Positions 1 to 10,700 are shown, numbered from the stretch's first letter. The stretch is DNA of 64,000 nucleotides from Streptomyces indicus (GCF_900100315.1 NZ_FNFF01000014.1:62001-126000); one strand, 5' to 3'. Numbers and translations: made by a program. Notes: generated by a model from the letters alone, not told the origin.

Positions 1-54
1 CCCCTCCTGACCGGGCAGGCGCTCCGGGCCCGCGGTGCGGTCACGTGGGGCAGC

Positions 55-498
55 TCAGCCCTCGAAGCCCACCGACCCGTCCGGCAGGATCGCCTCCACG
101 CGTGCCCCGTGTTCCACCGTGCGGCTGACCGTGCAGAACTGTTCGTGGGTGAGGCGGACGCCGCGGGCGAAGACCTCGGCGGCCTTGCCGTTGTTGGCGT
201 CCGCCGGGATGTCGAGCTCGTACGTGACGCGGATCCTGCCGATGCGGCCCTCGTCCTCGGGGGTCGAGACCGACTCGATCGTGATCGCCAGGTCGTCGTG
301 GTCGACCGCGCGGGCCGTGCGGTCGAGGACCATGCCGCTGCACCCGCCCATCGCCGCGAGCAGCAGCTCGACCGGCGTGAAGGACGGCTGGGCGGACTCG
401 TCGTCGGCCGCGGCCATGCGGACCTCGGCGCCCCGTTCGTTGCGCGCGATCCAGTCGCGGTAGCCGTTGCGGGTGGTTTCGACGCGGTAGTCGGCCAT
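55..498 (-). CDS. OsmC family protein
   Basis: Encodes 147 residues resembling the OsmC/Ohr superfamily, thiol-dependent peroxidases that reduce organic hydroperoxides in the cytoplasm. Visible family signs are the central segment PVELLLAAMGGCSGM, with a cysteine at the position of the first peroxidatic Cys, and a second cysteine in LTHEQFCTVSRT, the usual two-Cys layout. Length fits the family (about 140 residues). I chose the ATG at 498 (MADYRVET) over one 15 codons upstream because AAGGG lies just before it and homologues begin close to this point. It stands alone, with nudC upstream on the same strand 74 bases away. The family is clear; the natural substrate is not. Confidence 0.85.
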   Translation of the reverse strand: MADYRVETTRNGYRDWIARNERGAEVRMAAADDESAQPSFTPVELLLAAMGGCSGMVLDRTARAVDHDDLAITIESVSTPEDEGRIGRIRVTYELDIPADANNGKAAEVFARGVRLTHEQFCTVSRTVEHGARVEAILPDGSVGFEG

Positions 499-572
499 CT
501 CTCGACCAGCCCTTTCGTACGGTTCGCCCCACATGGCAGGCATCTCGCCCCGTATGGGGGCCTTATGGCAGG

Positions 573-1526
573 TTACGACCCCATGACCGGCAGCGGCTTG
601 GGGAGCGGCTTGCCGTACCAGAGCTCGATGAGGCGCGCGGCGATCGAGATGCCGTACGGCGGGATGACCTCGCCCGACTCGAAGGCGGCACGCAGCTCGT
701 CGCGCGAGAACCAGCGGGCCTCCTCGATCTCGTCCCCGTCCACGTTGATCTCGGAGGAGGTGGCGCGGGCCATGAAGCCGAGCATCAAGGAGGAGGGGAA
801 GGGCCAGGGCTGGGAGGCCACGTACTCGACCTCGCCGACCGTCACACCCGCCTCCTCGAAGACCTCGCGGCGCACCGACTGCTCGATGGACTCCCCCGGC
901 TCGACGAAGCCCGCGAGCGTGGAGAAGCGGCCCTCGGGCCAGTGCACCTGGCGGCCGAGGAGCAGCCGGTCCTCCTCGTCCGTGACGGCCATGATCACGG
1001 CCGGGTCCGTGCGCGGGTAGTGCTCGGCCCCGCAGGCCGGGCAGCGGCGGATGTGGCCGGCCGCGGCGATCTGGGTGCGCTCGGCGCAGCGCGAGCAGAA
1101 GCGGTGCATGCGCTGCCAGTTCTCCAGGGCGACCGCGTGCACCATCAGGCCGGCGTCGCGCGGGGACAGGAGCAGGCCCGCCTCGCGCAGCCCGGCCGGG
1201 CGCGCGGACTGGTCCATGCGGCCGGGCAGGCTGTCCTTCTGGAGGGCGAAGTACCGTACGCCGTCCTCGTCCGTGCCGAGGAAGTAGCGGTGGGTCTCGG
1301 TGACCGGGGCCTCGAACGACGGGGTCATGACGAGCTCGGTGCCGCCGTCCGCCGTGTCGTCGATCAGGGCCTGGCCGCCGGAGACGACGAACACGCGCGT
1401 GGTGGGGTGGCTCCAGGCCGCGGCGAGCCAGGCCTCGTCGAGACGGTGGTGGGCCTCGCGGTCGATCCCGCTCGGGGCGGTGAGCGGGATCGGCCGGTCA
1501 GCGGTGCGGTCGGTCCAGGTGGTCAC
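573..1526 (-). CDS. nudC: NAD(+) diphosphatase NudC (Nudix hydrolase)
   Basis: A 317-residue Nudix hydrolase of the NudC type. The family cleaves NAD(H) to NMN(H) and AMP and, in E. coli, removes NAD caps from RNA. A zinc ribbon is visible (CSRCAE then CPACGAEHYPRTDP), followed by the Nudix box GFVEPGESIEQSVRREVFEEAG and then the downstream SQPWPFPSSLMLGF, which matches the NudC SQPWPFPxS signature. The GTG at 1526 (VTTWTDRTAD) is preferred over an ATG 11 codons upstream because GGAAG lies 5-6 bases before it. It lies between osmC-like and dipeptidase genes on the same strand, with no obvious operon link. Confidence 0.93.
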   Translation of the reverse strand: MTTWTDRTADRPIPLTAPSGIDREAHHRLDEAWLAAAWSHPTTRVFVVSGGQALIDDTADGGTELVMTPSFEAPVTETHRYFLGTDEDGVRYFALQKDSLPGRMDQSARPAGLREAGLLLSPRDAGLMVHAVALENWQRMHRFCSRCAERTQIAAAGHIRRCPACGAEHYPRTDPAVIMAVTDEEDRLLLGRQVHWPEGRFSTLAGFVEPGESIEQSVRREVFEEAGVTVGEVEYVASQPWPFPSSLMLGFMARATSSEINVDGDEIEEARWFSRDELRAAFESGEVIPPYGISIAARLIELWYGKPLPKPLPVMGS

Positions 1527-1661
1527 AGGAACTTCCAACTCCCCCGGTGGTTCGGGCACTTCGGCCCTTGGGCGGCATGCGGCGGCAGGTACGGCGGGTG
1601 GTGTGCGGTGGTGCGGCGTCGGGCGCGGCGCGCCGACGGCGCCGGCGGCGGTCGTACGGCG

Positions 1662-3068
1662 TCAGGTGCGCAGCGCCTGGGCGAGGTCCGTCCAGAGGTA
1701 CGCGGCCGTCTCGACGCCCTTCATGAGCAGGTCGAGCTCGACCTTCTCGTTGGGGGCGTGCCAGCCGTCCGACGGTACGGAGATGCCCAGGAACAGGACC
1801 GGGGATTCCAGGACGTCCTGGAGGTCCGCGGCCGGACCCGAGCCGCCTTCGCGCGTGAAGCGGACCGGCTGCTCGAAGGCGCGGCCCATGGAGCGGGCGA
1901 CGGCCTGGAGGGCCGGGTGGTCCAGCGGGGTCAGGCAGGGTCGGGTGGCGCCGTTGAACGTGAGGGTGTGGCGGATGCCGGCGGGCACCTGCGCCTCCAC
2001 CCACTGCGTGATGGCGGCCTCGACGCGCGCCGGGTTCTGGCCGGCGACGATACGGAAGGAAAGCTTCAGGAAGGCGTCGGACGGGATGATCGTCTTGCCG
2101 CCGGTGCCCTGGTAGCCGCCGCCGATGCCGTTGACCTCCGCGGTCGGGCGGGCCCAGATGCGCTCCAGGGTGGAGTAGCCCTGCTCGCCGTGTGCCGCGT
2201 ACGACTTGGCGGTGCGCAGCCACTCCTGCTCGTCGAAGGGCAGCTCGGCGAAGAGCGCGCGCTCGGCGTCGGTGAGCTCGACGATGCCGTCGTAGAAGCC
2301 GGGGACCGCCACGCGGCCCTGCTCGTCGTGCAGGGCGGCGACGATACGGCCCGCGACGGTGGCCGGGTTGGGCACCGCGCCGCCGAACGAGCCGGAGTGG
2401 ATGTCCTGGTCCGGGCCGCACAGCGAGAGCTCGCACTCGACCAGACCGCGCATGCCGGTGCACACGGTGGGCGTGGTCTCGGACCACATGCCCGTGTCGG
2501 AGACGATCACCGCGTCCGCGGCCAGGCGCGTGCGGTGCTGCTCGACGAGGGTGCGGAAGTGCGGGGAGCCCGACTCCTCCTCGCCCTCGATCAGGAGCTT
2601 GAGGTGCACGGCGGGGCTGGTGCGGCCGGTGGTCGCGAGGTGCGCCTGGGCGCCGAGGGTGTGGAAGAACACCTGGCCCTTGTCGTCGGCGGCGCCGCGC
2701 GCGAAGAGCTGCTTGCCCTTGATCACCGGCTCGAAGGGCTCGGTGTGCCAGCCGTCCTCGCGGGCGGCGGGCTGCACGTCGTGGTGCCCGTAGACGAGGA
2801 CGGTGGGGGCGTCCGGGTCCTCACTCGGCCACTCCGCGAACACCGCCGGGGCACCGGGCGTCTCCCAGATCTCGGTGACCGGGAAGCCGGTGTCCTTGAG
2901 CTTGGCGGCGAGCCAGTCGGCGCTGCGCCGTACGTCCCCGGCGTGCTCGGGCTGGGCCGAGACGGAGGGGATGCGCAACCAGTCCTGGAGTTCGTCGAGG
3001 AAGGTGCCGCGGTGCTGCTCGATGTACTGGCGGACGGCGCTGACGGCGTTGTCGGCGGGGTGGCTCAT
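1662..3068 (-). CDS. M20-family zinc dipeptidase
   Basis: A 468-residue M20/M28-clan metallopeptidase of the CNDP/PepV-like dipeptidase type, predicted to hydrolyse small peptides in the cytoplasm. Metal-ligand motifs appear in order: VYGHHDVQPA (first His), RGAADDKGQ (bridging Asp), IEGEEESGS (general-base Glu plus ligand Glu), and SDTGMW with a later HAPNEKVELDLL (C-terminal His ligand). No signal peptide. The ATG at 3068 (MSHPADN) is chosen; upstream in-frame sequence is Arg/Pro-rich and not protein-like. It starts 11 bases beyond the stop of the AdnB-like helicase, so it is probably cotranscribed with it. Confidence 0.92.
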   Translation of the reverse strand: MSHPADNAVSAVRQYIEQHRGTFLDELQDWLRIPSVSAQPEHAGDVRRSADWLAAKLKDTGFPVTEIWETPGAPAVFAEWPSEDPDAPTVLVYGHHDVQPAAREDGWHTEPFEPVIKGKQLFARGAADDKGQVFFHTLGAQAHLATTGRTSPAVHLKLLIEGEEESGSPHFRTLVEQHRTRLAADAVIVSDTGMWSETTPTVCTGMRGLVECELSLCGPDQDIHSGSFGGAVPNPATVAGRIVAALHDEQGRVAVPGFYDGIVELTDAERALFAELPFDEQEWLRTAKSYAAHGEQGYSTLERIWARPTAEVNGIGGGYQGTGGKTIIPSDAFLKLSFRIVAGQNPARVEAAITQWVEAQVPAGIRHTLTFNGATRPCLTPLDHPALQAVARSMGRAFEQPVRFTREGGSGPAADLQDVLESPVLFLGISVPSDGWHAPNEKVELDLLMKGVETAAYLWTDLAQALRT

Positions 3069-3078
3069 GGCATCGAGC

Positions 3079-6000
3079 CTAACCGGGGCGGCGAGCGTTG
3101 TTCGGGTGCGGGTCGGCGGGGGTGCGGGCACGGCCCTGCGCGTTCTCCTGTGCGGTCTCCTGTGCCGCATCCCGCGCCGCCTCCTGCGGCGCCCCGGAAT
3201 TCAGCAGGCGGGCCAGTTCCTCGCGGCTCGGCAGCCGGTCGGGGACCGTCACCTTCCCGGTCCGTACGAAGACGAACGCGGCCTTGACCGTCTCAGGCGG
3301 GACGCCCTGCTGCTCGGCCCAGGCGAGGCGGTAGATCGCGAGCTGGAGCGGGTCGGCGGAGCGGCCGTGGCCGGTCTTCCAGTCGACGATCTCGTACGTG
3401 ACGCCCTCGGCGGTCTCGGTGCGGTACACCGCGTCGATCCGGCCGCGGATCACCCGTCCCGCGACGGCCAGTTGGAAGGGCGCCTCGATCGCGTACGGGG
3501 TGCGGTGGGCGTACGGCGTGTGCTCGAAGGCCTCCTTGAGAGCCGCGAGGTCGTGCTCGTCGGCGATCTCGGCGTCGCCGCCCGGCAGGTCGTCCGGGTC
3601 CAGGAAGGGGAGTTCGAGGGCCTCGAAGCGGGACTCCACCCAGGCGTGGAAACGGGTGCCGCGGCGGGCCGCGGGCGCCGGCGGGCGCGGCATCGGGCGG
3701 GCCAGCTCCTGGGCGAGCCCGTCGGGGTCGGTGGAGAGACGCAGCACCTGCGAGGCGCTCAGCGAGGCGGGCAGCTCGACGTCGCGCACGGTGCGGCGCG
3801 CACGCTGCAACTCGGTGGCGAGCGCTTCCAGGTCGCGGTCCCAGGAGGCGATGGTGCGCAGGTCCTCGGGGGTGCGGGGGGTGCGGGCCCTGGGGACGGG
3901 GCGGGGGTGGGGGGCATCCGCTCGTGCCCCGCGGACAGGCGCGGTGTCGGGGCGCTGGCGCGGGAGGTTGTCCCAGTCGTCGTCGGTGAGGTGGTCGTCG
4001 GCCGGGGGTGCTTCGGATTCCGGGTCGCCGAAGTCCGGCTCGTCGCCTTCAGGACCGGGCTGGTCGAAGTCCGGTTCGTCGAGATCCTCCGGCTCCGGCG
4101 GCCACTCCGGGTCGTACGCGTCCTCGTGCGCCTCGTCGCTGGGCACCTGGCCGCCGCCCCGTGCGTACGCCGACGGGTGGGCCTCGTCGTGCCCGCGCCC
4201 CTCGCCCGGAGCACCGTCGAAGCCGGAGCCGGACTCCGCCGCCCGCAGCGCGTCCAGGTGCGCGAGCACGATGGCAGCCGCCGCGCGCCGGCGGGCCAGC
4301 GCCGCGTCGTCGAGCGGCAGCGGCCAGGCGTGCTCGGCCGAGGCCTCGGCGAGGGACGGGTTCTCCGCGTCCTCCGCCGGCTCCTCCGCCCAGACCTCGA
4401 TCTCGCCGTGCCCGGCGGCGCAGTGCTCGTACAGGGCGGTCAGGAAGTCGGAGGGGCCGCGCCGGCGCTTCTGCGTGGGCCCCCACCAGTGGCCGGAGCC
4501 GAGCAGCAGGGAGCGGGGGCGGGTGAACGTCACGTATCCCAGGCGCAGTTCCTCCGTGCGCTGGTGGTCCTTCATGTCCTCCTGGAAGGCCTTGAGCCCG
4601 CGGCTGTCCCAGGCGCCGACCTCGGGCAGGGTGGCCGCGTCGCCGCGCAGGGCGTGCGGCAGCACCTTGGCCTGCGCGGTCCACTTCTCGCGGCCCTGGG
4701 CGGACGGGAAGGTGCCGGTGACCAGGCCCGGGACGGCGACCACGTCCCACTCGAGGCCCTTGGACTTGTGGGCGGTGAGGACCTTGACCGTGTTCTCGCC
4801 GCCGGGCAGCGCATTGTCCAGGCCCTTCTCGTACTGCGCGGCCGTGCGCAGGAAGCCGAGGAAGGCCAGGAGCGAGGCGGAGGGGTCGTTGGCCGCGAAC
4901 GAGGCCGCTATGTCCAGGAAGTTGGAGAGCGTCTCGCGGCGGCGGGCGGCGAGCGCGTGCGGGGACGCGGACAGTTCGACGTCGAGGCCGGTGACGGCGA
5001 GGACGCGGTGCAGCACGTCCATCAGCGGGTCGGCGAGCGAGCGGCGCAGCTCGCGCAGCTCGGTGGCCAGGCGCGCGAAGCGGACGCGGGCGTCCGGCGA
5101 GAACGGCAGCTCTATGTCGGCCGGTTCGGCGGATTCCAGGAAGGTGTCGAGCGCGTCGGCGAGCGAGATCACCTCGGCCGGGTCGGTGCCCTCGACGGCG
5201 GCGGCCAGCCGTGCGTCGGCGTCCTCGGGCGAGTCCTCGCCGCGGTGGACGAGGAGCCGCGCCCGCCGGCCGAGCAGCGCCAGGTCGCGCGGCCCGATGC
5301 GCCAGCGGGGGCCGGTGAGCAGGCGGACCAGCGAGGCGTTGGCCCCCGGGTCCTGGAGCACCTCGCAGACGGCGACCAGGTCGGCGACCTCGGGCAGGTG
5401 AAGCAGGCCGGACAGGCCCACGACCTCGACCGGGATGTCGCGCGCGACGAGGGCGCCCTGGATCTCGGCGAAGTCCCCCGCCGTACGGCACAGGACCGCG
5501 ATGTCCTTCGGCTCCGTGCCCGTCCGTACGAGATGGGCGATGGACTCGGCGAGCCAGTCGATCTCCTGGGCGTGGGTCTCGGTGAGCGCGATCCGTACGA
5601 CGCCGTCGCGCTCGGCGCCGGGCGCGGGGCGCAGCGCCTCGACGCCTTCGTGCAGCGCGCGCAGCGGCTCGGCGAGGGTGTTGGCGAGGTCGAGGAGGCG
5701 GCCGCCGCTGCGGCGGTTCTCGCTGAGCGAGAAGCGGGTGGCGGGGCGGCCGTCGGCGTGCGCGAAGTGCTCGGGGAAGTCGTCGAGGTTGGCCACCGAG
5801 GCGCCGCGCCAGCCGTAGATCGCCTGGCAGGGGTCGCCCACCGCGGTCACCGGGTGGCCGGTGCCGGCGCCGAACAGGCCGGAGAGCAGGATCCGTTGGG
5901 CCACGGAGGTGTCCTGGTACTCGTCGAGCAGCACGACGCGGAACTCGTCGCGCAGGATCGCGCCCACCTCGGGGCGGGTGTCGGCGAGGGTCGCGGACAG

Positions 6001-6738
6001 GGCGATCTGGTCGCCGAAGTCGATGACGTCCTTGGCGCGCTTGGCCTCGCGGTAGCGGCCGACGAGCTCGGCGAGTTCGAGACGGGCCGCGGCGGCTTCG
6101 GGGACCTTGCGCAGGTCGGCGTTGCCGAGCCTGGTGCTCTCCAGGGTGCGCAGCAGGTCGCGGTCGTACGCGCGCAGAGCCCCCGGCACGACGAGGTGCT
6201 CGGCGAGCTCCGCATCGAGCGCGAGCAGATCGCTGACGAGGTCGGCGAAGGAGCGGGTCAGATTCGGGTACGGGCCCGGGGCCTCGCGCAGCACCTTCGC
6301 GGCGAGCTGGAAGCGGGTGGCGTCGGCGAGGAGGCGGACGGTGGGCTCGATGCCGATGCGCAGGCCGTGGTCGGTGAGGAGGCGTCCGGCGAAGGCGTGG
6401 TACGTGGAGATCACCGGCTCCCCCGGGGGGTTCTCCAGGTTCTCCGGGGCCTCGGGGTCGGTGATGCCCGCCTTGACGAGGGCGGCGCGGACGCGCTCGG
6501 CGAGCTCGCCGGCCGCCTTGTTCGTGAACGTCAGGCCGAGGACCTGCTCGGGGGCCACCTGTCCCGTGCCGACCAGCCACACCACGCGGGCCGCCATCAC
6601 CGTGGTCTTCCCCGACCCGGCTCCGGCCACGATCACCTGCGGGGCGGGCGGTGCGGTGATGCAGGCCGTCTGCTCCGGGGTGAACGGGATGCCGAGCAGC
6701 TCCTTGAGCTGGTCGGGGTGGCTGAGTCGTGCGGGCAC
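3079..6738 (-). CDS. adnB: UvrD-family helicase with C-terminal RecB-like nuclease (AdnB-like)
   Basis: A 1,219-residue superfamily 1A helicase-nuclease. Helicase motifs: Walker A VAGAGSGKTT near residue 40, LTFTNKAAGEL, LLDEYQDTS (Walker B), and GDPCQAIYGWRGA. The C-terminal nuclease domain shows GRIDAVYRTE and IVDWKTG followed by QLAIYRLAW, the D-(x)n-D-x-K-(x)n-Q/Y pattern of RecB-type nucleases. With the companion gene at 7712 this is the AdnAB heterodimer of actinobacteria, which resects double-strand breaks. Which subunit is A or B is inferred from the Fe-S cysteines, which are absent here. An acidic Pro/Asp/Glu linker (about residues 870-950) separates motor and nuclease. Start is GTG. 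Confidence 0.87.
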   Translation of the reverse strand: MPARLSHPDQLKELLGIPFTPEQTACITAPPAPQVIVAGAGSGKTTVMAARVVWLVGTGQVAPEQVLGLTFTNKAAGELAERVRAALVKAGITDPEAPENLENPPGEPVISTYHAFAGRLLTDHGLRIGIEPTVRLLADATRFQLAAKVLREAPGPYPNLTRSFADLVSDLLALDAELAEHLVVPGALRAYDRDLLRTLESTRLGNADLRKVPEAAAARLELAELVGRYREAKRAKDVIDFGDQIALSATLADTRPEVGAILRDEFRVVLLDEYQDTSVAQRILLSGLFGAGTGHPVTAVGDPCQAIYGWRGASVANLDDFPEHFAHADGRPATRFSLSENRRSGGRLLDLANTLAEPLRALHEGVEALRPAPGAERDGVVRIALTETHAQEIDWLAESIAHLVRTGTEPKDIAVLCRTAGDFAEIQGALVARDIPVEVVGLSGLLHLPEVADLVAVCEVLQDPGANASLVRLLTGPRWRIGPRDLALLGRRARLLVHRGEDSPEDADARLAAAVEGTDPAEVISLADALDTFLESAEPADIELPFSPDARVRFARLATELRELRRSLADPLMDVLHRVLAVTGLDVELSASPHALAARRRETLSNFLDIAASFAANDPSASLLAFLGFLRTAAQYEKGLDNALPGGENTVKVLTAHKSKGLEWDVVAVPGLVTGTFPSAQGREKWTAQAKVLPHALRGDAATLPEVGAWDSRGLKAFQEDMKDHQRTEELRLGYVTFTRPRSLLLGSGHWWGPTQKRRRGPSDFLTALYEHCAAGHGEIEVWAEEPAEDAENPSLAEASAEHAWPLPLDDAALARRRAAAAIVLAHLDALRAAESGSGFDGAPGEGRGHDEAHPSAYARGGGQVPSDEAHEDAYDPEWPPEPEDLDEPDFDQPGPEGDEPDFGDPESEAPPADDHLTDDDWDNLPRQRPDTAPVRGARADAPHPRPVPRARTPRTPEDLRTIASWDRDLEALATELQRARRTVRDVELPASLSASQVLRLSTDPDGLAQELARPMPRPPAPAARRGTRFHAWVESRFEALELPFLDPDDLPGGDAEIADEHDLAALKEAFEHTPYAHRTPYAIEAPFQLAVAGRVIRGRIDAVYRTETAEGVTYEIVDWKTGHGRSADPLQLAIYRLAWAEQQGVPPETVKAAFVFVRTGKVTVPDRLPSREELARLLNSGAPQEAARDAAQETAQENAQGRARTPADPHPNNARRPG

Positions 6739-6765
6739 GCATCGAGGCTACTGGGGCGGTCCGAC

Positions 6766-6833
6766 AACCGGGGTCCGGCCGGGTCCGCGGGGAGCGGTCT
6801 CCGGGGTCCGGCCGGACCCGGCCGGGGCTCGGT
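6766..6833. repeat. Intergenic palindromic repeat between lipoprotein and AdnB-like gene
   Basis: Two copies of GGGGTCCGGCCGG stand about 35 bases apart. The second forms a perfect 16-base palindrome at 6804-6819. On the minus strand it lies directly behind the lipoprotein stop and before the helicase start. It may act as a processing or attenuation hairpin. There is no T-tract, so a plain terminator is uncertain. Confidence 0.4.
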
Positions 6834-7595
6834 CTACTGAGCCGGCTGCTGCGCCGCCGCCTTCGCCTCGACCACCTGCGCGGCCGGCGGGGCCTTGATC
6901 TCGAGCGGACGGTCGTACGAGGAGAAGGTGGCCGTGCTGGTGAGCGCGCCCTCGGTCACGATGCGCAGGACGTACGGCTTGCCCTCGGCCGCGACGTGCA
7001 TCGTCACCTTGTTGTCCTGGGCCGTCATCTCCAGGGTCGCCGTTCTGCGGCCGTCGACCTCCGCGTCCGCGCCCCGCGTGGCGCCCTTCATGGCGGCCGG
7101 GTTGACCAGGGTGTCCCGCTTGCACGTCGAGTCCGACTGGGCGCCCTTGACCCAGCGGCCCGCCGCCTCCTTCGCGGCCGTCTCGCTGCCGAGGGCCATC
7201 TTCATGAACGCCGGGCCGCCCTTCGAGTACGAGGCACCGCCGACCGTGACGGACTCCACGCGGCCGATCTCCGGCAGGTCCAGCGTGGTGGTGCAGCGGC
7301 CGTCGCCGGCGAACGCGATCTCCATCCTGGTGCGCTGGCCGCGCTGCTTGCCGTCGGTGACCGTCCGGAAGGACTTCGCCGTCTTCATCGCCGCCGCGGC
7401 CTCCTGCGCGATGGCGTCCGCGCTCTTGCCCTCGAAGGCGGACTTCCCGCCGCCCGCGCCCGAGCCCGAGTCCGGCCCCGAGCAGCCGGCCAGGGCGAAC
7501 ACGGCGCAGACCCCGGCCGCGGCCACCGACTTCCCGTAACGCTTCCCGTGCGCGGTCCCGTAGCTCTTCGTGTGCGCGTTCCCGTAACGCTTCAT
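6834..7595 (-). CDS. Putative lipoprotein (LolA/LppX-like fold)
   Basis: Encodes 253 residues with a lipoprotein signal ending LAGC (Cys38), so predicted to be anchored outside the membrane. The mature part resembles the actinobacterial LolA/LppX/LprG-like lipoproteins that bind hydrophobic ligands: a sequence of beta-strand-like segments (TTTLDLPEIGRVESVTVGGASY, ATLEMTAQDNKVTMHV, KPYVLRIVTEG). A related lipoprotein lies at 59456. The n-region is unusually long and repetitive (KRYGNAH-TKSYGTAH-GKRYG). ATG at 7595 follows GGGAGAG by a good distance. It sits between the two helicase genes on the same strand. Function unknown. Confidence 0.75.
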   Translation of the reverse strand: MKRYGNAHTKSYGTAHGKRYGKSVAAAGVCAVFALAGCSGPDSGSGAGGGKSAFEGKSADAIAQEAAAAMKTAKSFRTVTDGKQRGQRTRMEIAFAGDGRCTTTLDLPEIGRVESVTVGGASYSKGGPAFMKMALGSETAAKEAAGRWVKGAQSDSTCKRDTLVNPAAMKGATRGADAEVDGRRTATLEMTAQDNKVTMHVAAEGKPYVLRIVTEGALTSTATFSSYDRPLEIKAPPAAQVVEAKAAAQQPAQ

Positions 7596-7711
7596 CTGTG
7601 CGATCTCTCCCGTCATCCCGTCACCCCGTCGTCCGTAGAGCAACCCAAGTCACGGGACCCTAGTGGGACGAGGCGGGCGAAACAGGGACAAACGCGCGGG
7701 CGGGAACGCCG

Positions 7712-10700
7712 TCACTCGACGATGTGACGGCCCTCCGGCCGTGCACTGCACGAGGCCTGGAACGAGCAGTGCGTGCAGTGCTGTCCGGAGGACGGGGCGA
7801 AGCGTTCGTCGAGGACCTTGCCCGCGGCGTTCGCGAGCAGGTCGCCCACCCATTCGCCCTCGTTGAGCGGGCCCTGCGCCTGGACGCGGGGCAGCGCCTC
7901 GCCGCCGTCGCGCTTGGGGGCGGGCTGGCGCAGATGGACGAGTTCGGCGCCGCCGGGCAGCGGGCGCTCACCGTCGAAGACCTCGTCGAGCGCGCCCTCG
8001 CGGACCGCCAGCTGGTAGACGGCGAGCTGCGGATGGCGTTCCACCTCGGCCGCGGTCGGCGCGTTCTTGCCGGTCTTGAAGTCGACCACGTAGGCGCGGC
8101 CCTGGGCATCGGTCTCGACGCGGTCCATGGAGCCGCGGATGCGGACCTCGACATCCCCCGTCTCCAGGGTCAGGTCGAAGCCGTGCTCGGTGGCGACCGG
8201 GGTGCGGGTCGCGTTGGTGTCCACGTGCCAGCGCAGGAAGCGTTCGAGCGCGACGCGGGCGTTCTGCTTCTCCTGCTGCGACTTCCAGGGCGCGTCGAAG
8301 CTGAGGGCGTCCCATACCGAGTCCAGGCGCGCCATGAGCACGTCGAGGTCGGCGGGGGCGCGCCCGGAGGCGACCTCGTCGGCGAGGACGTGCACCACGT
8401 TGCCGAAGCCCTGCGCGGCCGTGGCCGGGGTGTCGGCCTTCACCTCGCGGCCCAGGAACCATTGCAGGGAACAGGTGTTGGCGAGCTGGTCGAGTGCGCT
8501 GCCGGAGAGCGCGACGGGCCGGTCGCGGTCACGCAGCGGCACCTTGCTGTGGGTGGGCTCGTACATGCCCCACCAGCGGTACGGGTGCGCCGAGGGCACG
8601 AGCGGGCGGCCGTCCTCGTCGCTGAGCGCGGCCAGGCGGGCGAGCCGTACGGCCGCGGCCTCGCGCAGCTCCTCGGAGGCGCGCGGGTCCACGGTGGTCG
8701 CGCGCAGCTCCGCGACCAGGGAGGCGACGGAGAGGGGGCGGCGGGGGCGGGACGTTATGTCCTTGGGCTCGACGCCGAGTTCGGTGAGGAAGCGCGAGGG
8801 CTGGTCGCCGTCCTCGGCGGGCGCCTTGACCGCGGTGACGACGAGGCGTTCGCGGGCGCGGGTCGTGGCCACGTAGAAGAGCCGTCGTTCCTCGGCGAGC
8901 AGCGCGCCCGGGGTGAGCGGGTCGGCGAGTCCGTCCCGCCCGATCCGGTCGGCTTCGAGCAGCGAACCGCGCCGCCGCAGATCGGGCCAGAGCCCCTCCT
9001 GTACGCCGGCGACCACGACGAGCCGCCACTGGAGGCCCTTCGAGCGGTGCGCGGTCATCAGGCGTACGGCGTCGGGGCGCACGGTCCGCTTGGTGAGGGT
9101 GTCCGCGGCGATGTCCTCGGCCTCGACCTCTTCCAGGAAGTTGAGCGCGCCGCGCCCGCCGGTGCGCTCCTCGGCGCGGGCGGCGGTCGCGAACAGGGCG
9201 CAGACCGCGTCCAGGTCACGGTCCGCGTTCCGCCCGGCCGCGCCGCCGCGGTACGAGGCGCGCTCCAGGCGCTGCGGCCAGGGCGTGCCGCTCCACAGCT
9301 CCCACAGCGCGTCCTCGGCGGTGCCGCCGCCCGCGAGGAGTTCGCGGGTCTTGCGCAGGAGCGCGCCGAGGCGCTGGGCTCCCTTCGCGTACGCGGGGTC
9401 GTGCGCGGCGAGCCGCTCGGGCTCGGCGAGCGCGCGGGCGAGCAGTTCGTCGGAGGGCCGCGGGGTGCGGTTGCCGCCGGCCCGCTCCTCGTCGCGCAGC
9501 GCGCGGCCGAGCCGGCGCAGGTCGGCGGGATCCATGCCGGCGAGCGGGGAGGTGAGGAGGGTGAGGGCGGTGTCGGTGGGGAGCCAGGCAGGGCTCACGT
9601 CCACGTCCTCGGTGTCCGCCGGGCCCTCGGCAGCCTCGCCGTCCTCTTCGCGTGCGGCCTCTTCGTCTCGTACGGGAGCTCCTTCGCGTACCGGAGCCTC
9701 ATCTCGTACGGGCGTCTCCTCGCGTACGAGATCCACCGGCTGCACCGCCGCCTCCGCCACCGCCCTGAGGGCGAGCAGCAGCGTCGCGACCGCCGGTTCG
9801 TGGCGCAGGGCCAGGTCGTCGCCGTCGATTTCCAGCGGGACGCCGGCCGCCGTCAGCGTGCGCCGGACGCCCGGGATCGTGCGGGCACCCGCGCGGACCA
9901 GGACCGCCATCTCCGACCACGGGATGCCGTCCTCCAGATGGGCGCGGCGCAGCAGGTCGGCGATGTTGTCGAGTTCGGTGCCCGGGGTCGGGTACGTGAA
10001 GACCTCGACGGTGCCGCCCTCGCGCACGGCCACCAGCTCGCGGTGGCGGCGGACCTGCTCGACGGGCAGCCGGGGCAGCGGCATCCGGCGGGTGAGCAGC
10101 CGGGTGGCGTCCAGGAGCGCCGAGCCCGAGCGGCGCGAGGTCGTGAGCACCTCGACGGGCGCCGGGCGGCCGTCCTTGCGCGGGAAGGCCTCCGGGAAGT
10201 CGAGGATGCCGTTGATGTCGGAGCCGCGGAAGGCGTAGATCGACTGGTCCGGGTCGCCGAAGGCGACCAGCGAGCGGCCGTCCCCGGCGAGCGCCTGGAG
10301 CAGCCGGACCTGGGAGGGGTCGGTGTCCTGGTACTCGTCGACGAACACCGCGTCGTACCGGACCGCGAGCTGCGCCGCGACCTCCGGGCGGCGGGCCAGG
10401 AGCACGGCGCGGTGGACGAGTTCGGCGTAGTCGAGGACGCCCTGGGCGTCGAGCACGTCGAGGTACTCGGCGAGGAAGCCGGCCGCGGCGTCCCAGTCGG
10501 GGCGGCCGGTGCGGCGGGCGAAGTCGCCGAGCGCGTCCGGGCCGAGGCCCAGTTCACGGCTGCGGGCGAGCACCGCGCGCACCTCGTCGGCGAAGCCGCG
10601 GGTGGTCAGGCAGGCGCGCAGCTCCTCGGGCCAGCGGACGCGGGCCCGGCCCTCGGCGGCCAGCTCCAGCTCCCCTTCGAGCAGTTCGCGGACCATCACA

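Noticed and set aside
2803..6840. Very long plus-strand frame (1,345 codons)
   Set aside because: Antisense shadow of the AdnB-like gene; Gly/Val/Arg-rich text with no domain, typical of high-GC DNA.
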